From: Pseudomonadota bacterium
GTDB lineage: Bacteria > Pseudomonadota > Gammaproteobacteria > Burkholderiales > SG8-39
Length of the DNA: 64,000 nucleotides
Assembly: GCA_947455195.1 (NCBI GenBank)
Contig: CANGMI010000005.1
Coordinates: 378,609-442,608, forward strand
Direction: 5' to 3'
The notes below the pieces were generated by a model. That model was not told the DNA's origin. It ran no database searches and worked only from the letters and a program-made list of their open reading frames with translations. The stretch's first letter is position 1. Every line of letters starts with the position of its first letter. The position numbers and the translations under genes were made by a program. Shown one piece after another: positions 23,008 to 32,937 of the stretch.

Positions 23008-23724
23008 ATGGTCAAGGTTCGAGAGGAGGCGGTGGTGGCTTCAGGGCTGGTCAAGTGGTTCGGGATCGGTGAGGCACGCCTGCAGGCCGTCAGGCACGCC
23101 GGATTCAGGGCGTATTTCGGCGAAGTCATCCTTCTGGTCGGTCCGTCGGGCAGCGGGAAGACCACCTTGCTCAGCATGGTCTCGGGCATCCTGCGGCCCG
23201 ATGCCGGCACCGTGTCGGTGCATGGCAAGGATATCTGGGCGTTCGAGCCGGATGCTCTGGCCGAGTTTCGGCTGCGCACGCTCGGGTTCGTATTCCAGGA
23301 CTATCACCTCTTCGCGCGGCTCAGTACTGCAGAAAACGTCGCCATCCCGCTCATCCTCCAGGGCATGCCCTGGGACGCAGCCCTGGCCGAGGCGCGGCGT
23401 TACCTCGAGATTGTCGGACTGTCGAACCGGGCGCTGCTGCCCCCTGTCAAGTTGAGTGGCGGCGAGCAACAGCGCGTGGCGATTGCACGCGCCATCTGCA
23501 GCCAGCCCGAGATCCTCGTGCTCGACGAGCCGACCGCATCCCTCGATGGAGAGACCGGAAGGATGATCATCTCGTTCATTCGTCGCGACGTGCTGAACGA
23601 CCGGCGCTGCATCCTGATCGTCACGCACGATGCGCGCATCCATGAGTACGCCGACCGCGTGATGCGCATGGAGGACGGTGCGATCGTGGGCGTCGAGAAG
23701 GGGGGCGCATGCGACGGTCCCTGA
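23008..23724 (+). CDS. ABC transporter ATP-binding protein (LolD/DevA-like)
   Basis: [36 protein letters not shown]...[33 protein letters not shown]. Confidence 0.93.
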   Translation: MVKVREEAVVASGLVKWFGIGEARLQAVRHAGFRAYFGEVILLVGPSGSGKTTLLSMVSGILRPDAGTVSVHGKDIWAFEPDALAEFRLRTLGFVFQDYHLFARLSTAENVAIPLILQGMPWDAALAEARRYLEIVGLSNRALLPPVKLSGGEQQRVAIARAICSQPEILVLDEPTASLDGETGRMIISFIRRDVLNDRRCILIVTHDARIHEYADRVMRMEDGAIVGVEKGGACDGP

Positions 23725-24800
23725 TCTTCATTCTGTCCGCGCTGGGTCTGGTGGCAGGCATCTGGCTTGCCGGGGTGTCGGGCATCAAGGGAACCGTGCA
23801 GCCGCCCGCCTACCGGCCGGTGTCGAGTCCGTGGGACAAGGTGCTCTTCGCCAACGGCATCGTGGAGAGCGACCAGAGCAGTGGGCAGAACGTGCCGGTC
23901 TATCCGGAGGTCGCGGGCGTTGTCGTCCGGGTTTTCGTGAAGGACGGTCAGATCGTGCGCAAGGGTGATGTCCTCTTCGTCCTCGACGACAGCGTGCCCC
24001 GTGCGGCCCTCGCACAGGCGCAGCGCCAGGTCGACGCGGCCGATGCGCTGCTGCAGGCCCTGCGCTCGCAGCCACGCCCGGAAGTCCTGGCGGTGGCCGA
24101 AGCGCAGGTGCGGCAGGCAGCGGCCGCCCTTGCTGCCGTCAGCGATCCGCTCGAGAAGCGGCTCGCCGTCCTCGCCCTGGCACCCGGGGCCATCAGCCGG
24201 GATGCGCTCGACAGCGCGGCAGGGGCTCGCGGTCAGGCCGTTGCCGCCCTCGAGGTGGCTGAGCGGCAGCTCGCCCTTGCTCGCGCGGGCGCCTGGGCCT
24301 TCGACATCGAGACCCAGGTCAGACAGCGCGAGGCGCTGCGCGAGGCGGCAAGCAGTGCCCGGGCCGTTCTCGATCGGTATACGGTTCGTGCTCGAAGCGA
24401 CGGTCGAGTGCTCTCGGTGGCCGTGGTCGCGGGGGCCTCGGTCGGGCCGGCCGGGGTCTACAACAGCTACACCCAGGGCAACGATCCGGCCCTCACGCTC
24501 GGTGGCAGCGGCGCGGCGCTTGCGGTGCGCAGCTACGTCGACGAGATTCTGGTGCCGCGTCTGCCGCCTGCCGACCGGATCAAGGCGCGCATGACCCTGC
24601 GAGGCACGACGATCGAAGTGCCGCTCGAGTTCGTGCGCTTTCAGGAAAGTCTGATTCCGAAGATCGCACTGTCCAGTCAGCGCCAGGAACGGGTCGACCT
24701 GCGGGTGCTGCCGGTGGTGTTCCGATTTGTCCGGCCCCCGGGCGTGCCGGTCTACCCGGGGCAGATGGTCGATGTCTTCATCGGCCAGCGGGAGGACTAG
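23709..24800 (+). CDS. HlyD/DevB-family membrane fusion protein
   Basis: VPVYPEVAGVVVRVFVKDGQIVRKGDVLFVLDDSVPRAALAQAQRQVDAADALL; VPVYPGQMVDVFI. Confidence 0.88.
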   Translation: MRRSLIFILSALGLVAGIWLAGVSGIKGTVQPPAYRPVSSPWDKVLFANGIVESDQSSGQNVPVYPEVAGVVVRVFVKDGQIVRKGDVLFVLDDSVPRAALAQAQRQVDAADALLQALRSQPRPEVLAVAEAQVRQAAAALAAVSDPLEKRLAVLALAPGAISRDALDSAAGARGQAVAALEVAERQLALARAGAWAFDIETQVRQREALREAASSARAVLDRYTVRARSDGRVLSVAVVAGASVGPAGVYNSYTQGNDPALTLGGSGAALAVRSYVDEILVPRLPPADRIKARMTLRGTTIEVPLEFVRFQESLIPKIALSSQRQERVDLRVLPVVFRFVRPPGVPVYPGQMVDVFIGQRED

Positions 24801-24816
24801 GTCAGTGCCCGGGTCA

Positions 24817-26349
24817 ATGGCCTTTGTATGGCAGCGTCGCTTCGGATGGCCCTCGTGTTCGAGCCGCCTGAGCGCATGCCGGGCGGTCATCAATCTGGTC
24901 CCATGCGCCATCCTCGCAGCCTGCACGCTGGGGCCCGACTTCCTGCCGCCCGAGGCGCCGGCGGCAGAGCGCTACGGGTCGGGCAGCACCCCTGAATTCC
25001 TGCCGATCGAGAACGGCTCTCAAACCCTCGTTGCGGGAACGGCCCCCGAAGCGAGGTGGTGGCGCGGCCTGGGTTCCCCGAACCTTGACGCCATGATCGA
25101 ACGTGCACTCGACCGTGCTCCGGCTCTGGAGGCGGCGCAGGCTACCCTGCGACAGGCCGAAGAAGCATTGCGTGCCGGGTCCGGCGTGTTCTATCCGCAG
25201 GTCGATCTCGCCGCCAGTGCCCTTCGCCAGCGCCCCTCAGCCTATCGGGTCGGGCCGGTGGCACAGCCCACGCAACCCTTCACGCTCTACACGCTGACCG
25301 GATCGGTGGGCTACGTGCTCGACGTTTTCGGGGCACAGCGCCGTGCGGTCGAGGCGCTTGGCGCGCAGGTCCGGATCGAGGCCGAGGGCTTGCGCGGAGC
25401 GCGCCTCACGCTCGCAGCCAATCTGGCCAATACGGTGATTGCGGCGGCCGGCTATCGTACCCAGATCGGCCTGCTCGAGGAGCAGATCGAGCTTCAGCGG
25501 CAACAACTCGAACTCGCTCGATCGCTCGAAGCAACGGGCCTGCTGCCGCACGCCCTCGTTCTGAACGCGCAGGCCGCGCTCGATGCGATACGCAGCGCGC
25601 TCGCGCCGATCCGGATCCGGTACCGTGGTGCCTCACACCTGACCGCGATCCTGCAGGGCGATACGCCCGAAACAGCGGGGTCGCACGGCATTGACCTGAG
25701 CGATTTCCGTCAGCCTTCCAGCCTGCCCCTGACGCTACCCTCCAGACTGGTGCGGCAGCGTCCGGACCTGCGGGCTGCGCAATCTGCCGTCCAGGTGGCA
25801 AGCGCCAGGATCGGAGTAGCCACTGCCGCACTCTTTCCGAGCTTTCTGCTCGGTGCAAGCTACGGACGCAGTGCCCCGGAGTTTGCTCTGCCGGGTACCG
25901 CATCGGGCCGGTTCTGGAGTTTCGGACCGTCCCTCGATCTTCCACTTTTCAGTGGGGGTGCCATGCTGGCGCAGCGTCGGGCTGCGGTCGAGTTCCACCG
26001 GGGCGCACTGGCGCACTGGCGATCGGCCGTGCTCGCGGCCTTCGCGCAGGTGGCCGACTGCCTGGCCGCCCTCGAACACGATGGCGAGGTGCTGACGATT
26101 CAGGCCCGGCAGCTTCGTGTTGCCGGGCAGAGTCTTCGCCTCGTTGCTGCCAGCCGCCAGGCCGGGCTCGTCAGCGACATCGACCTGGTTGCGGCCCGCA
26201 TCCAGTACACGCAGGCTGCGCTCGCGCTCGCCCAGGCACAGACGGTGCGCCTGCAGGATGTGGTCGCGCTGATGGTGGCGCTTGGCGGGGAGGTCGAGAA
26301 CGACCCGACGCCTGTCCCCCTTGCGCGGATCGGGCAGGCGGTGCCATGA
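24817..26349 (+). CDS. Outer membrane efflux protein (NodT/OprM, TolC-like) lipoprotein
   Basis: LAACTLGPDFLPPEAPA lipobox; RWWRGLGSPNLDAMIERALDRAPALEAAQATLRQAEE; RLVRQRPDLRAAQSAVQVASARIGVATAALFPSF. Confidence 0.93.
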   Translation: MAFVWQRRFGWPSCSSRLSACRAVINLVPCAILAACTLGPDFLPPEAPAAERYGSGSTPEFLPIENGSQTLVAGTAPEARWWRGLGSPNLDAMIERALDRAPALEAAQATLRQAEEALRAGSGVFYPQVDLAASALRQRPSAYRVGPVAQPTQPFTLYTLTGSVGYVLDVFGAQRRAVEALGAQVRIEAEGLRGARLTLAANLANTVIAAAGYRTQIGLLEEQIELQRQQLELARSLEATGLLPHALVLNAQAALDAIRSALAPIRIRYRGASHLTAILQGDTPETAGSHGIDLSDFRQPSSLPLTLPSRLVRQRPDLRAAQSAVQVASARIGVATAALFPSFLLGASYGRSAPEFALPGTASGRFWSFGPSLDLPLFSGGAMLAQRRAAVEFHRGALAHWRSAVLAAFAQVADCLAALEHDGEVLTIQARQLRVAGQSLRLVAASRQAGLVSDIDLVAARIQYTQAALALAQAQTVRLQDVVALMVALGGEVENDPTPVPLARIGQAVP

Positions 26350-27488
26350 GACTGCCCGGTATCCTGCTCATCGCCTTCAAGCTGCTGGTGAACGACCGGG
26401 GCAAGTTCTCTGCCCTGCTGCTTGGCATCACCTTTGCCGTTTTTCTCATGGTGCAGATCACATCGATGTTTGCCGGCATCCTGGGTCGAGCCTCGGCCAG
26501 CATCACCAATATCGGTGCGGCGATGTGGGTGATGGACCCTGCGGTGAAGAACACGGTGAGTTCGATTCCGTTGCCCGGATACCTGCTCGACGCAGTGCGC
26601 AGCATGGAGGGGGTGAGCTATGCCGTTCCGCTCTATGTGGGAGGCGCGCAGGCCCGGCTTGCCGACGGGACCTTTCAGGGAGTCAGCGTGGTGGGGCTCG
26701 ACGACACCACGCTGCTCGGTCGCCCCCGGATGCTCGAGGGCCGACTGTCGGACATCTATGCGGACAATGCGTTTCTGGTGGTGCGGGATGCCGAGTTCTA
26801 CAAGCTTGGCAGCCCCCGGATCGGTACTGTCTTCGAGTTGAACGACCACCGTGCCACCGTGGTCGGTCTGGCGCAGGTCGCCTCCAACGGGCTGTTCGGC
26901 GTGCCCACCCTCTATACGACCTACAGTCGGGCTATCCAGTACCTGCCGGTGACCCGTTTCACGGCTTCGTACATCCTGGTCGAGCCCCGCAATGCAGCGG
27001 CAGCACCGCTCATCGAGCGTCAGGTCGCGGCGCTGGGTTATCAGGCGCTGACGCGCGAAGGCTTCGTGTCCAGGGTGTCACGCTTCTATACCTTCGAGAC
27101 GGGAATGGGCACCAACATACTCATCATGACTCTCATCAGCTTTCTGGTCGGTCTGTCGATCTCGGGCCAGACCTTCTATACCTTCATTCTCGAGAACCTG
27201 GAGAAGTTCGGTGCGCTCAAGGCGATTGGTGCGCAGGGGCGAGACCTCGTCGCAATGATTCTCTTTCAGGCAGCATTCACCTCGCTGACCGGCTACGGAC
27301 TCGGAATCGGTCTGGTCGTGGTGCTGATGCTCATCGCCCGTGCAAGGTTGCCCGACTATGCGGCAACCCTGACGGGTTGGAACCTCGGTCTGGCGTTCGC
27401 AATGGTGCTCGTGATCGCGGCCGCATCGAGCTATATCGGGGTACGGAAGGTGCTCCGGATCGAGCCCTTCGACATCTTCCGGGGGTGA
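26346..27488 (+). CDS. ABC transporter permease (DevC/FtsX-like)
   Basis: MacB/FtsX architecture; SGQTFYTFILENLEKFGALKAIGAQGRDLVAMILFQA; 4-nt overlap with preceding gene. Confidence 0.9.
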   Translation: MRLPGILLIAFKLLVNDRGKFSALLLGITFAVFLMVQITSMFAGILGRASASITNIGAAMWVMDPAVKNTVSSIPLPGYLLDAVRSMEGVSYAVPLYVGGAQARLADGTFQGVSVVGLDDTTLLGRPRMLEGRLSDIYADNAFLVVRDAEFYKLGSPRIGTVFELNDHRATVVGLAQVASNGLFGVPTLYTTYSRAIQYLPVTRFTASYILVEPRNAAAAPLIERQVAALGYQALTREGFVSRVSRFYTFETGMGTNILIMTLISFLVGLSISGQTFYTFILENLEKFGALKAIGAQGRDLVAMILFQAAFTSLTGYGLGIGLVVVLMLIARARLPDYAATLTGWNLGLAFAMVLVIAAASSYIGVRKVLRIEPFDIFRG

Positions 27489-27515
27489 CTGTCGAGGGAC
27501 ATGTGCCGGCCTGTC

Positions 27516-28436
27516 TCAGGCCCGCATGGGCGCGTCTGCACCCTCCCACCCGTCGATTTCGGGCGCGGTGAACCCGGCCGCCAGCCGTGCCGGTCGATTG
27601 AGCGGAGGGCGGGCTGCCTTCATGTCCAGCAACTCGAGCAATCGGGCGAATTCGGCTTTCGGATCGCGCGCCTCGCGCTCGCAGAGCCACATGAACCACC
27701 GGTTGCCGGTGGCCACATGGTTGATTTCGTCCTGGAGGATGCGATCCAGAATGGTCGCTGCGGTGGCGTCGCCATGCGACGCCAGCCTGTCGCGGATGCC
27801 CGGTGTCACATCGAGGCCGCGAGCCTCCAGCACGCGGGGTACGAGCGCCATTCGCGCGAGGACATCGTTACGCGTGAGCCAGGCCATCTCCCACAGACCG
27901 TCATGGGCCTCGAAGTCGCCGTAATCATGGCCCAGCCTGCGCAGGTGCTCGCGCAACAGGGAGAAGTGCAGGGCTTCCTCGCTGGCGATGCGCAACCAGT
28001 CGGCGTGGTAGGCGGCCGGCATCCCGGCAAATCGGCAACTGGCATCGAGCGCAAGGTTGATCGCGTTGAATTCGATGTGGGCGATCGCGTGAACGAGAGC
28101 CGCACGTCCGAGCGGTGTGGCGAGGCCTCTCCGGGGAACCCGTGCCGGGTGAACGAGGCGTGGCCGCTCCGGGCGGCCCGGCGCGTCGACCTGCCACACG
28201 GTGTCGAGATCGGGCATGGCGGCGTGGTGGCCGCCCGGCACATCTGCAGGTTGGCCATCCGGCGCAGCATCGACCTGGCGGCGTTCGTGACCCTCGTCAC
28301 CCTCATGGCCCTCGTGAAGCTGGCGAGGGCGGCCAGCATCATGGGCTTCATGGGCCAGACGAATCTTCTCGTCTGGCCCGGTGGCTCGCAATGCCTCGAA
28401 GGCCGTGGGGCGGTGCATGGTCTTGGCTCGATGCAC
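27516..28436 (-). CDS. DUF455 family ferritin-like protein with His-rich N-terminal insertion
   Basis: RAALVHAIAHIEFNAINLALDA...EEALHFSLLREHLRRLGHDYGDFEAHDGLWEMA; N-terminal LHEGHEGDEGHERR. Confidence 0.85.
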   Translation of the reverse strand: MHRAKTMHRPTAFEALRATGPDEKIRLAHEAHDAGRPRQLHEGHEGDEGHERRQVDAAPDGQPADVPGGHHAAMPDLDTVWQVDAPGRPERPRLVHPARVPRRGLATPLGRAALVHAIAHIEFNAINLALDASCRFAGMPAAYHADWLRIASEEALHFSLLREHLRRLGHDYGDFEAHDGLWEMAWLTRNDVLARMALVPRVLEARGLDVTPGIRDRLASHGDATAATILDRILQDEINHVATGNRWFMWLCEREARDPKAEFARLLELLDMKAARPPLNRPARLAAGFTAPEIDGWEGADAPMRA

Positions 28437-28444
28437 CCGGGGGA

Positions 28445-29455
28445 TCAGATGAAGAGCAGGCTCAACCAGTACGCGAAGGCGGCCACGAGGGCACTGGCAG
28501 GTATCGTGAAAATCCAGGCCCAGACAATGGTGCCCGCAACGCCCCAGCGCACGGCACTGGCTCGGCGCGTGGCACCCACACCAACGATTGCGCCCGTGAT
28601 CGTGTGGGTGGTTGACACCGGAATTCCCAGTCCGGTGGCGAGTGCGAGCGTGAGCGCGCCACCCGTTTCGGCACAGAAGCCATCGACGGGTTTGAGCTTC
28701 GTGATCTTCTGCCCCATCGTCTTCACGATGCGCCAGCCACCGAAGAGCGTGCCAGCCGCAATCGCCACATAACAGGAAACGACCGTCCAGAACGGCGGCG
28801 CCGTATCGCTCGCTGCGGCATGCCCCGAAGCGATGAGCAGAAGCCAGATGATGCCGATGGTCTTCTGGGCGTCGTTGCCTCCGTGGCCCAGGCTGTAGGC
28901 GCCGGCCGAGAGCAGTTGCAGTCGCCTGAACCAGCGATCGACGCGCGAGGGCGTCGATCGGCGCAGGAGCCAGGCGACGCAGACCATCATCATCGAGCCG
29001 AGCAGGAAGCCGAGCAGGGGCGAGACGAAGATGAAGACCAGCGTCTTCACGATGCCCTGGGTGAGGAGAATGCCAGGCCCGGCCTTGGCCATGGCTGCAC
29101 CAACGATGCCGCCAATCAGCGCGTGGGATGAACTGCTGGGAATCCCCAGGTACCAGGTCACGAGGTCCCAGAAGATCGCGCCTGCCAGCGCGCCGAACAC
29201 GACATTCGGCCCCACGGCCGAGGGGTCGACGATGCCCTTTCCGATGGTGGCAGCCACGCTCAGATGAAAGACGAAGATGGCGAGAAAGTTGAGAGCGGCT
29301 GCCATGGCCACCGCAGTACCCGGCCGCAGCACACCCGTCGAGACGACGGTAGCGATGGCGTTTGCCGCATCATGAAAACCGTTGATGAAGTCGAACGCAA
29401 GGGCGACCAGGACAAGCAGCACCACCACGCCGAGGCCGATCTGGAGAGGCTCCAT
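28445..29455 (-). CDS. Inorganic phosphate transporter (PiT family)
   Basis: FDFINGFHDAANAIATVVSTGVL...YLGIPSSSSHALIGG...GIPVSTTHTITGAIVGVG. Confidence 0.95.
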   Translation of the reverse strand: MEPLQIGLGVVVLLVLVALAFDFINGFHDAANAIATVVSTGVLRPGTAVAMAAALNFLAIFVFHLSVAATIGKGIVDPSAVGPNVVFGALAGAIFWDLVTWYLGIPSSSSHALIGGIVGAAMAKAGPGILLTQGIVKTLVFIFVSPLLGFLLGSMMMVCVAWLLRRSTPSRVDRWFRRLQLLSAGAYSLGHGGNDAQKTIGIIWLLLIASGHAAASDTAPPFWTVVSCYVAIAAGTLFGGWRIVKTMGQKITKLKPVDGFCAETGGALTLALATGLGIPVSTTHTITGAIVGVGATRRASAVRWGVAGTIVWAWIFTIPASALVAAFAYWLSLLFI

Positions 29456-29463
29456 GGTGCGGG

Positions 29464-30126
29464 TCAGGAATTCTCGAGGACGACGCCCTCGATGAGGTTG
29501 GCGACATCTTCGCAACGATCGGTAATCGTCTCGAGCAGTTCGTAAATGGCCTTGAGCTTGATGACCTCGCGCACATCGGGTTCGTTCCGGAAGAGCTTGC
29601 CCATGGCAGAGCGCAGCACCCGATCGGCGTCCGATTCCAGTTGGTCGATCTCTTCGCAGGTCTTCAAGGCCGCCTCGGCGGTCCTTGCGTTGGCCACGTC
29701 CTCGATCAGGGTCACGGCATGTCGCAGGCGCTGGCAGCAGCGAAGGCTCAGTTCGGTGAGCCGTTCGATTTCGGGCGTCACCTTGCGCACGTCAAACAGC
29801 ACCATGGTCTCGGCCGAGTCCTGGATGAGGTCGGCCACATCGTCCATGGTGTTGATCAGCGAGTGGATCTGCTCGCGATCGATCGGCGTGATGAAGGTCT
29901 TGTGCAGCGCCTTGTTCACTTCATGCGTGATGTGGTCGGCGGCATGTTCCGCGTCATCGATCTCGCGGCCGTACTGCTCGCGCAGGACCGGATCGTCGTA
30001 GTTGCCCACCAGATTCGACAGCGCATTGGCAGCCGCCACGATGTGGTCTGCGTGCTGATTGAACATCTGGAAGAATTGACTGTCGTGTGGCAGCAGTTTG
30101 GCGAAGAACACGGGATGTCCCCTCAT
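29464..30126 (-). CDS. DUF47/PhoU-like phosphate transport accessory protein
   Basis: DAEHAADHITHEVNKALHKTFITPIDREQIHSLINTMDDVADLIQ; paired with pit. Confidence 0.93.
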   Translation of the reverse strand: MRGHPVFFAKLLPHDSQFFQMFNQHADHIVAAANALSNLVGNYDDPVLREQYGREIDDAEHAADHITHEVNKALHKTFITPIDREQIHSLINTMDDVADLIQDSAETMVLFDVRKVTPEIERLTELSLRCCQRLRHAVTLIEDVANARTAEAALKTCEEIDQLESDADRVLRSAMGKLFRNEPDVREVIKLKAIYELLETITDRCEDVANLIEGVVLENS

Positions 30127-30239
30127 GTGGCCGGATCGTCGTGGCGCGACCGGTTCATGACATGAAAATGACAGCTAGTTTACGGCCGCGAAGGCCTTCC
30201 AGGGGCCCTTGTGCCGGATATCGGCCTCTCGAGGCCGCC

Positions 30240-30797
30240 TCAGTTCAACAGAACGGCCAGGCCAAGAGCGGCAAACAGGGCGGCGGCTGCGATGTGAACC
30301 AGGCGCATCGGGATCCGGTTCCCGAAGCGCTCGCCGACGAAGACGGCAGGCACGTCAGCGATCAGCATGCCCAGCGTGGTGCCTGCGACCACCAGTGCAG
30401 GGCTGGCGTAATGGGCGGCCAGAGCAACGGTGGCGATCTGCGTCTTGTCGCCCATTTCTGCCATGAAGAAGGTCACCAGCGTCGCACCGAAGATGCCGAG
30501 CCGATGGGCCATGTGGGCTTCCTCCTCCTCGATGGTGTCCGGAACGAGGGTCCAGGCCGCCATGCCGAGGAACGAGGCGCCCAGCATCCACCGCATGATC
30601 GCCGGATCGATCTGTGAGGTGATCCATCCTCCCAGTGCGCCGGCGAGGCCGTGATTGACCAGTGTGGCAACCAGAATGCCGGCCACGATGGGCGCGGGCT
30701 TGCGAAAGCGGGCCGCCAGCAGAAAGGCCAGCAACTGGGTCTTGTCGCCGATTTCGGCCAGCGCGACCACACCGGTTGAGAGGAGAAAGGCGTCCAT
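30240..30797 (-). CDS. TMEM165/GDT1 (UPF0016) family cation transporter
   Basis: Two E-x-G-D-K-T motifs: ALAEIGDKTQLLAF and MAEMGDKTQIATV. Confidence 0.95.
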   Translation of the reverse strand: MDAFLLSTGVVALAEIGDKTQLLAFLLAARFRKPAPIVAGILVATLVNHGLAGALGGWITSQIDPAIMRWMLGASFLGMAAWTLVPDTIEEEEAHMAHRLGIFGATLVTFFMAEMGDKTQIATVALAAHYASPALVVAGTTLGMLIADVPAVFVGERFGNRIPMRLVHIAAAALFAALGLAVLLN

Positions 30798-31123
30798 CAG
30801 CGCGTGCCTGCCTCGCGGGAAATGGCGCTGCGCTGTGGGTTGTCTGGGTTCATGAGGGATTTCCCGCTGCGGATGGAGAGGGGGGCATGCCGTGAAGCGC
30901 GCTGCATCGCGTACCCCGCAAGAGTACGCTCACTCCCTTGCACCCGTGCTGGCGTGACGCTGCGTCTGCCGATGTGGCAAGCTGAGCGCCCGTTCGGCAA
31001 GGCCTGCGGTGACCGGCGCTTCGCGCACCGGCAGGCTTCGTTCAATGGCCCCGAGGACCTCCTGTTCATGTCTCGTGCTGCACTGTTCGTCATGAAATGC
31101 CTGGCTTGCGGAGCGCTCGAGCG

Positions 31124-32866
31124 GTGAGCCTCGATCGGCGTGAGTTCCTGCAGATGCTTGCCGCCGCCCAGTTCGCCGGCATGGGGCTCGGGCGGTGGGC
31201 TGAAGCCGATGCGTCGAGGGCCCAGCACGGGCTCTACGAACTGCCGCGCTTTGGCAACGTGTCGTTGTTGCACATCACCGACTGCCATGCCCAGTTGCGT
31301 CCGATGCTCTATCGCGAGCCTTCGGTGAATCTCGGAGTCGGATCGATGCGTGGTCAGTGGCCGCATCGGGTCGGAGCGGCGACACTCGTCGCTGCGGGGC
31401 TCGCGCCCGGGTCGATGGCGGCGCATGCCTTGACCTCGCTCGACTTTGCGGCAGCAGCACGGCGCTACGGACGGGCCGGCGGGTTTGCGCATCTGAGTAC
31501 GCTCGTCAGGCAACTCAAGGCAAGCCGGCCAGGTGCGTTGCTGCTCGATGGGGGGGATACCTGGCAGGGCTCGGCGACCGCCCTCTGGACGCGCGGGCAG
31601 GACATGGTCGAGGCGGCGCAGGCCTTGTCGGTGGACGTGATGACCGGGCACTGGGAGTTCACGTATGGCCTCGATCGGGTGAAGTCGGTGGTCGACGGCG
31701 ACCTGGCAGGCAAGATCGAGTTCGTGGCGCAGAACGTGAAGACAAGCGACTTCGATGACGAGGTCTTCAAGTCGCATGTGCTGCGCGAGATCGGCGGTGT
31801 GCCGGTCGCCATCGTCGGGCAGGCATTCCCCTACACGCCGATCGCTCATCCGAACCATCTGGTCGAGGGTGTGGGGTTCGGCTTGCGCGAGCAGGATCTG
31901 CAGGAAACGGTCGATGCCGCACGGTCCAAGGGGGCCCGCGTGGTGGTACTTCTGTCGCACAACGGCATGGATGTCGACCTGAAGATGGCCTCGCGGGTGC
32001 GCGGGATCGATGTCATCCTCGGGGGACACACCCATGATGCCGTGCCGCAGGCGATCCCGGTGCGCAATGCCACCGGCACGACCCTGGTGACCAATGCAGG
32101 CAGCAATGGCAAGTTCATCGGTGTCATGGATCTCGACGTGCGAGAGGGGCGGGTACTCGATTACCGGTACACGCTGTTGCCGGTCTTCGCCAACCAGATC
32201 ACGCCCGACCCGGCGATGGAGGCGCTGATCGGCCGGGTTCGCGCGCCCTTCGAGGCCCGCCTCTCGGAGCCGCTTGCAACCACCGAAACGCTGCTCTATC
32301 GCCGCGGCAACTTCAACGGCAGCTGGGATCAGCTGATCTGCGATGCGCTCCGAGACGTGCTGGGTGCCGACATTGCCTTCTCGCCCGGCTTTCGGTGGGG
32401 TACGACACTGCTGCCGGGCGATCTGATCACGCGTGAGACGTTGATGGAGCAACTGGCCATCACCTATCCGCAGACGACCCTCAACCGCATGAGTGGCACG
32501 ACGATCAAGGCCACCCTCGAGGATGTCGCCGACAATCTGTTCAACCCCGACCCCTACCAGCAGCAGGGCGGTGACATGGTGCGCACCGGCGGACTGCGGT
32601 ACGCCTGCACGCCCGGTGCACGCATGGGCTCGCGCATCAGCGAGCTTCGCCTCGGGACGAGCGCGCTCGAGCCCGAGCGGCTCTACAGCGTCGCGGGCTG
32701 GGCATCGGTGACGGCTCCGGTACCCGGTGCACCCCCTGCGCGGCCCATCTGGGATGTGGTCGAGGAATGGTTGCGGGCCCAGCCCGATCGTCACGTCGGT
32801 ACGCGCCCGATCGACATGCCGCGAGTCATGGGGGAGGTGGGCAACCCGGGATTCGAACCCGCCTGA
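31124..32866 (+). CDS. soxB: Thiosulfohydrolase SoxB
   Basis: SLDRREFLQMLAAAQFAGMGLG; LHITDCHAQLRPMLYREPSVNLGVG; DGGDTWQGSATALWTRGQDMV; GHWEFTYG; VLLSHNGMDVDLKMA; GGHTHDAVP. Confidence 0.93.
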   Translation: MSLDRREFLQMLAAAQFAGMGLGRWAEADASRAQHGLYELPRFGNVSLLHITDCHAQLRPMLYREPSVNLGVGSMRGQWPHRVGAATLVAAGLAPGSMAAHALTSLDFAAAARRYGRAGGFAHLSTLVRQLKASRPGALLLDGGDTWQGSATALWTRGQDMVEAAQALSVDVMTGHWEFTYGLDRVKSVVDGDLAGKIEFVAQNVKTSDFDDEVFKSHVLREIGGVPVAIVGQAFPYTPIAHPNHLVEGVGFGLREQDLQETVDAARSKGARVVVLLSHNGMDVDLKMASRVRGIDVILGGHTHDAVPQAIPVRNATGTTLVTNAGSNGKFIGVMDLDVREGRVLDYRYTLLPVFANQITPDPAMEALIGRVRAPFEARLSEPLATTETLLYRRGNFNGSWDQLICDALRDVLGADIAFSPGFRWGTTLLPGDLITRETLMEQLAITYPQTTLNRMSGTTIKATLEDVADNLFNPDPYQQQGGDMVRTGGLRYACTPGARMGSRISELRLGTSALEPERLYSVAGWASVTAPVPGAPPARPIWDVVEEWLRAQPDRHVGTRPIDMPRVMGEVGNPGFEPA

Positions 32867-32937
32867 TGCCGGATCGGGCTGGCGCATCGCCTCCCGAGTG
32901 CCCAGAATGTCGGGTGTGGAACAAGGAGACACTCATC

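Noticed and set aside
26282-27571. 429-aa plus-strand ORF overlapping the DevC-like permease
   Set aside because: Out-of-frame reading of a well-supported permease; composition is shadow-like.
30925-30950. Possible yybP-ykoY (Mn) riboswitch upstream of the GDT1-family gene
   Set aside because: GGGAGTGAGC resembles part of the motif, but I could not find the rest of the conserved core; needs an Infernal scan.
32840-32905. tRNA-like TPsiC sequence (gggattcgaaccc) and partial acceptor pairing on the minus strand
   Set aside because: The best fold is only ~65 nt with a poor acceptor stem, no proper anticodon arm, and it overlaps the soxB C-terminus (GNPGFEP), so it is likely coincidental.
30797-32932. 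711-aa minus-strand ORF
   Set aside because: Antisense across soxB; no recognisable domain, whereas the plus strand encodes a clear SoxB.
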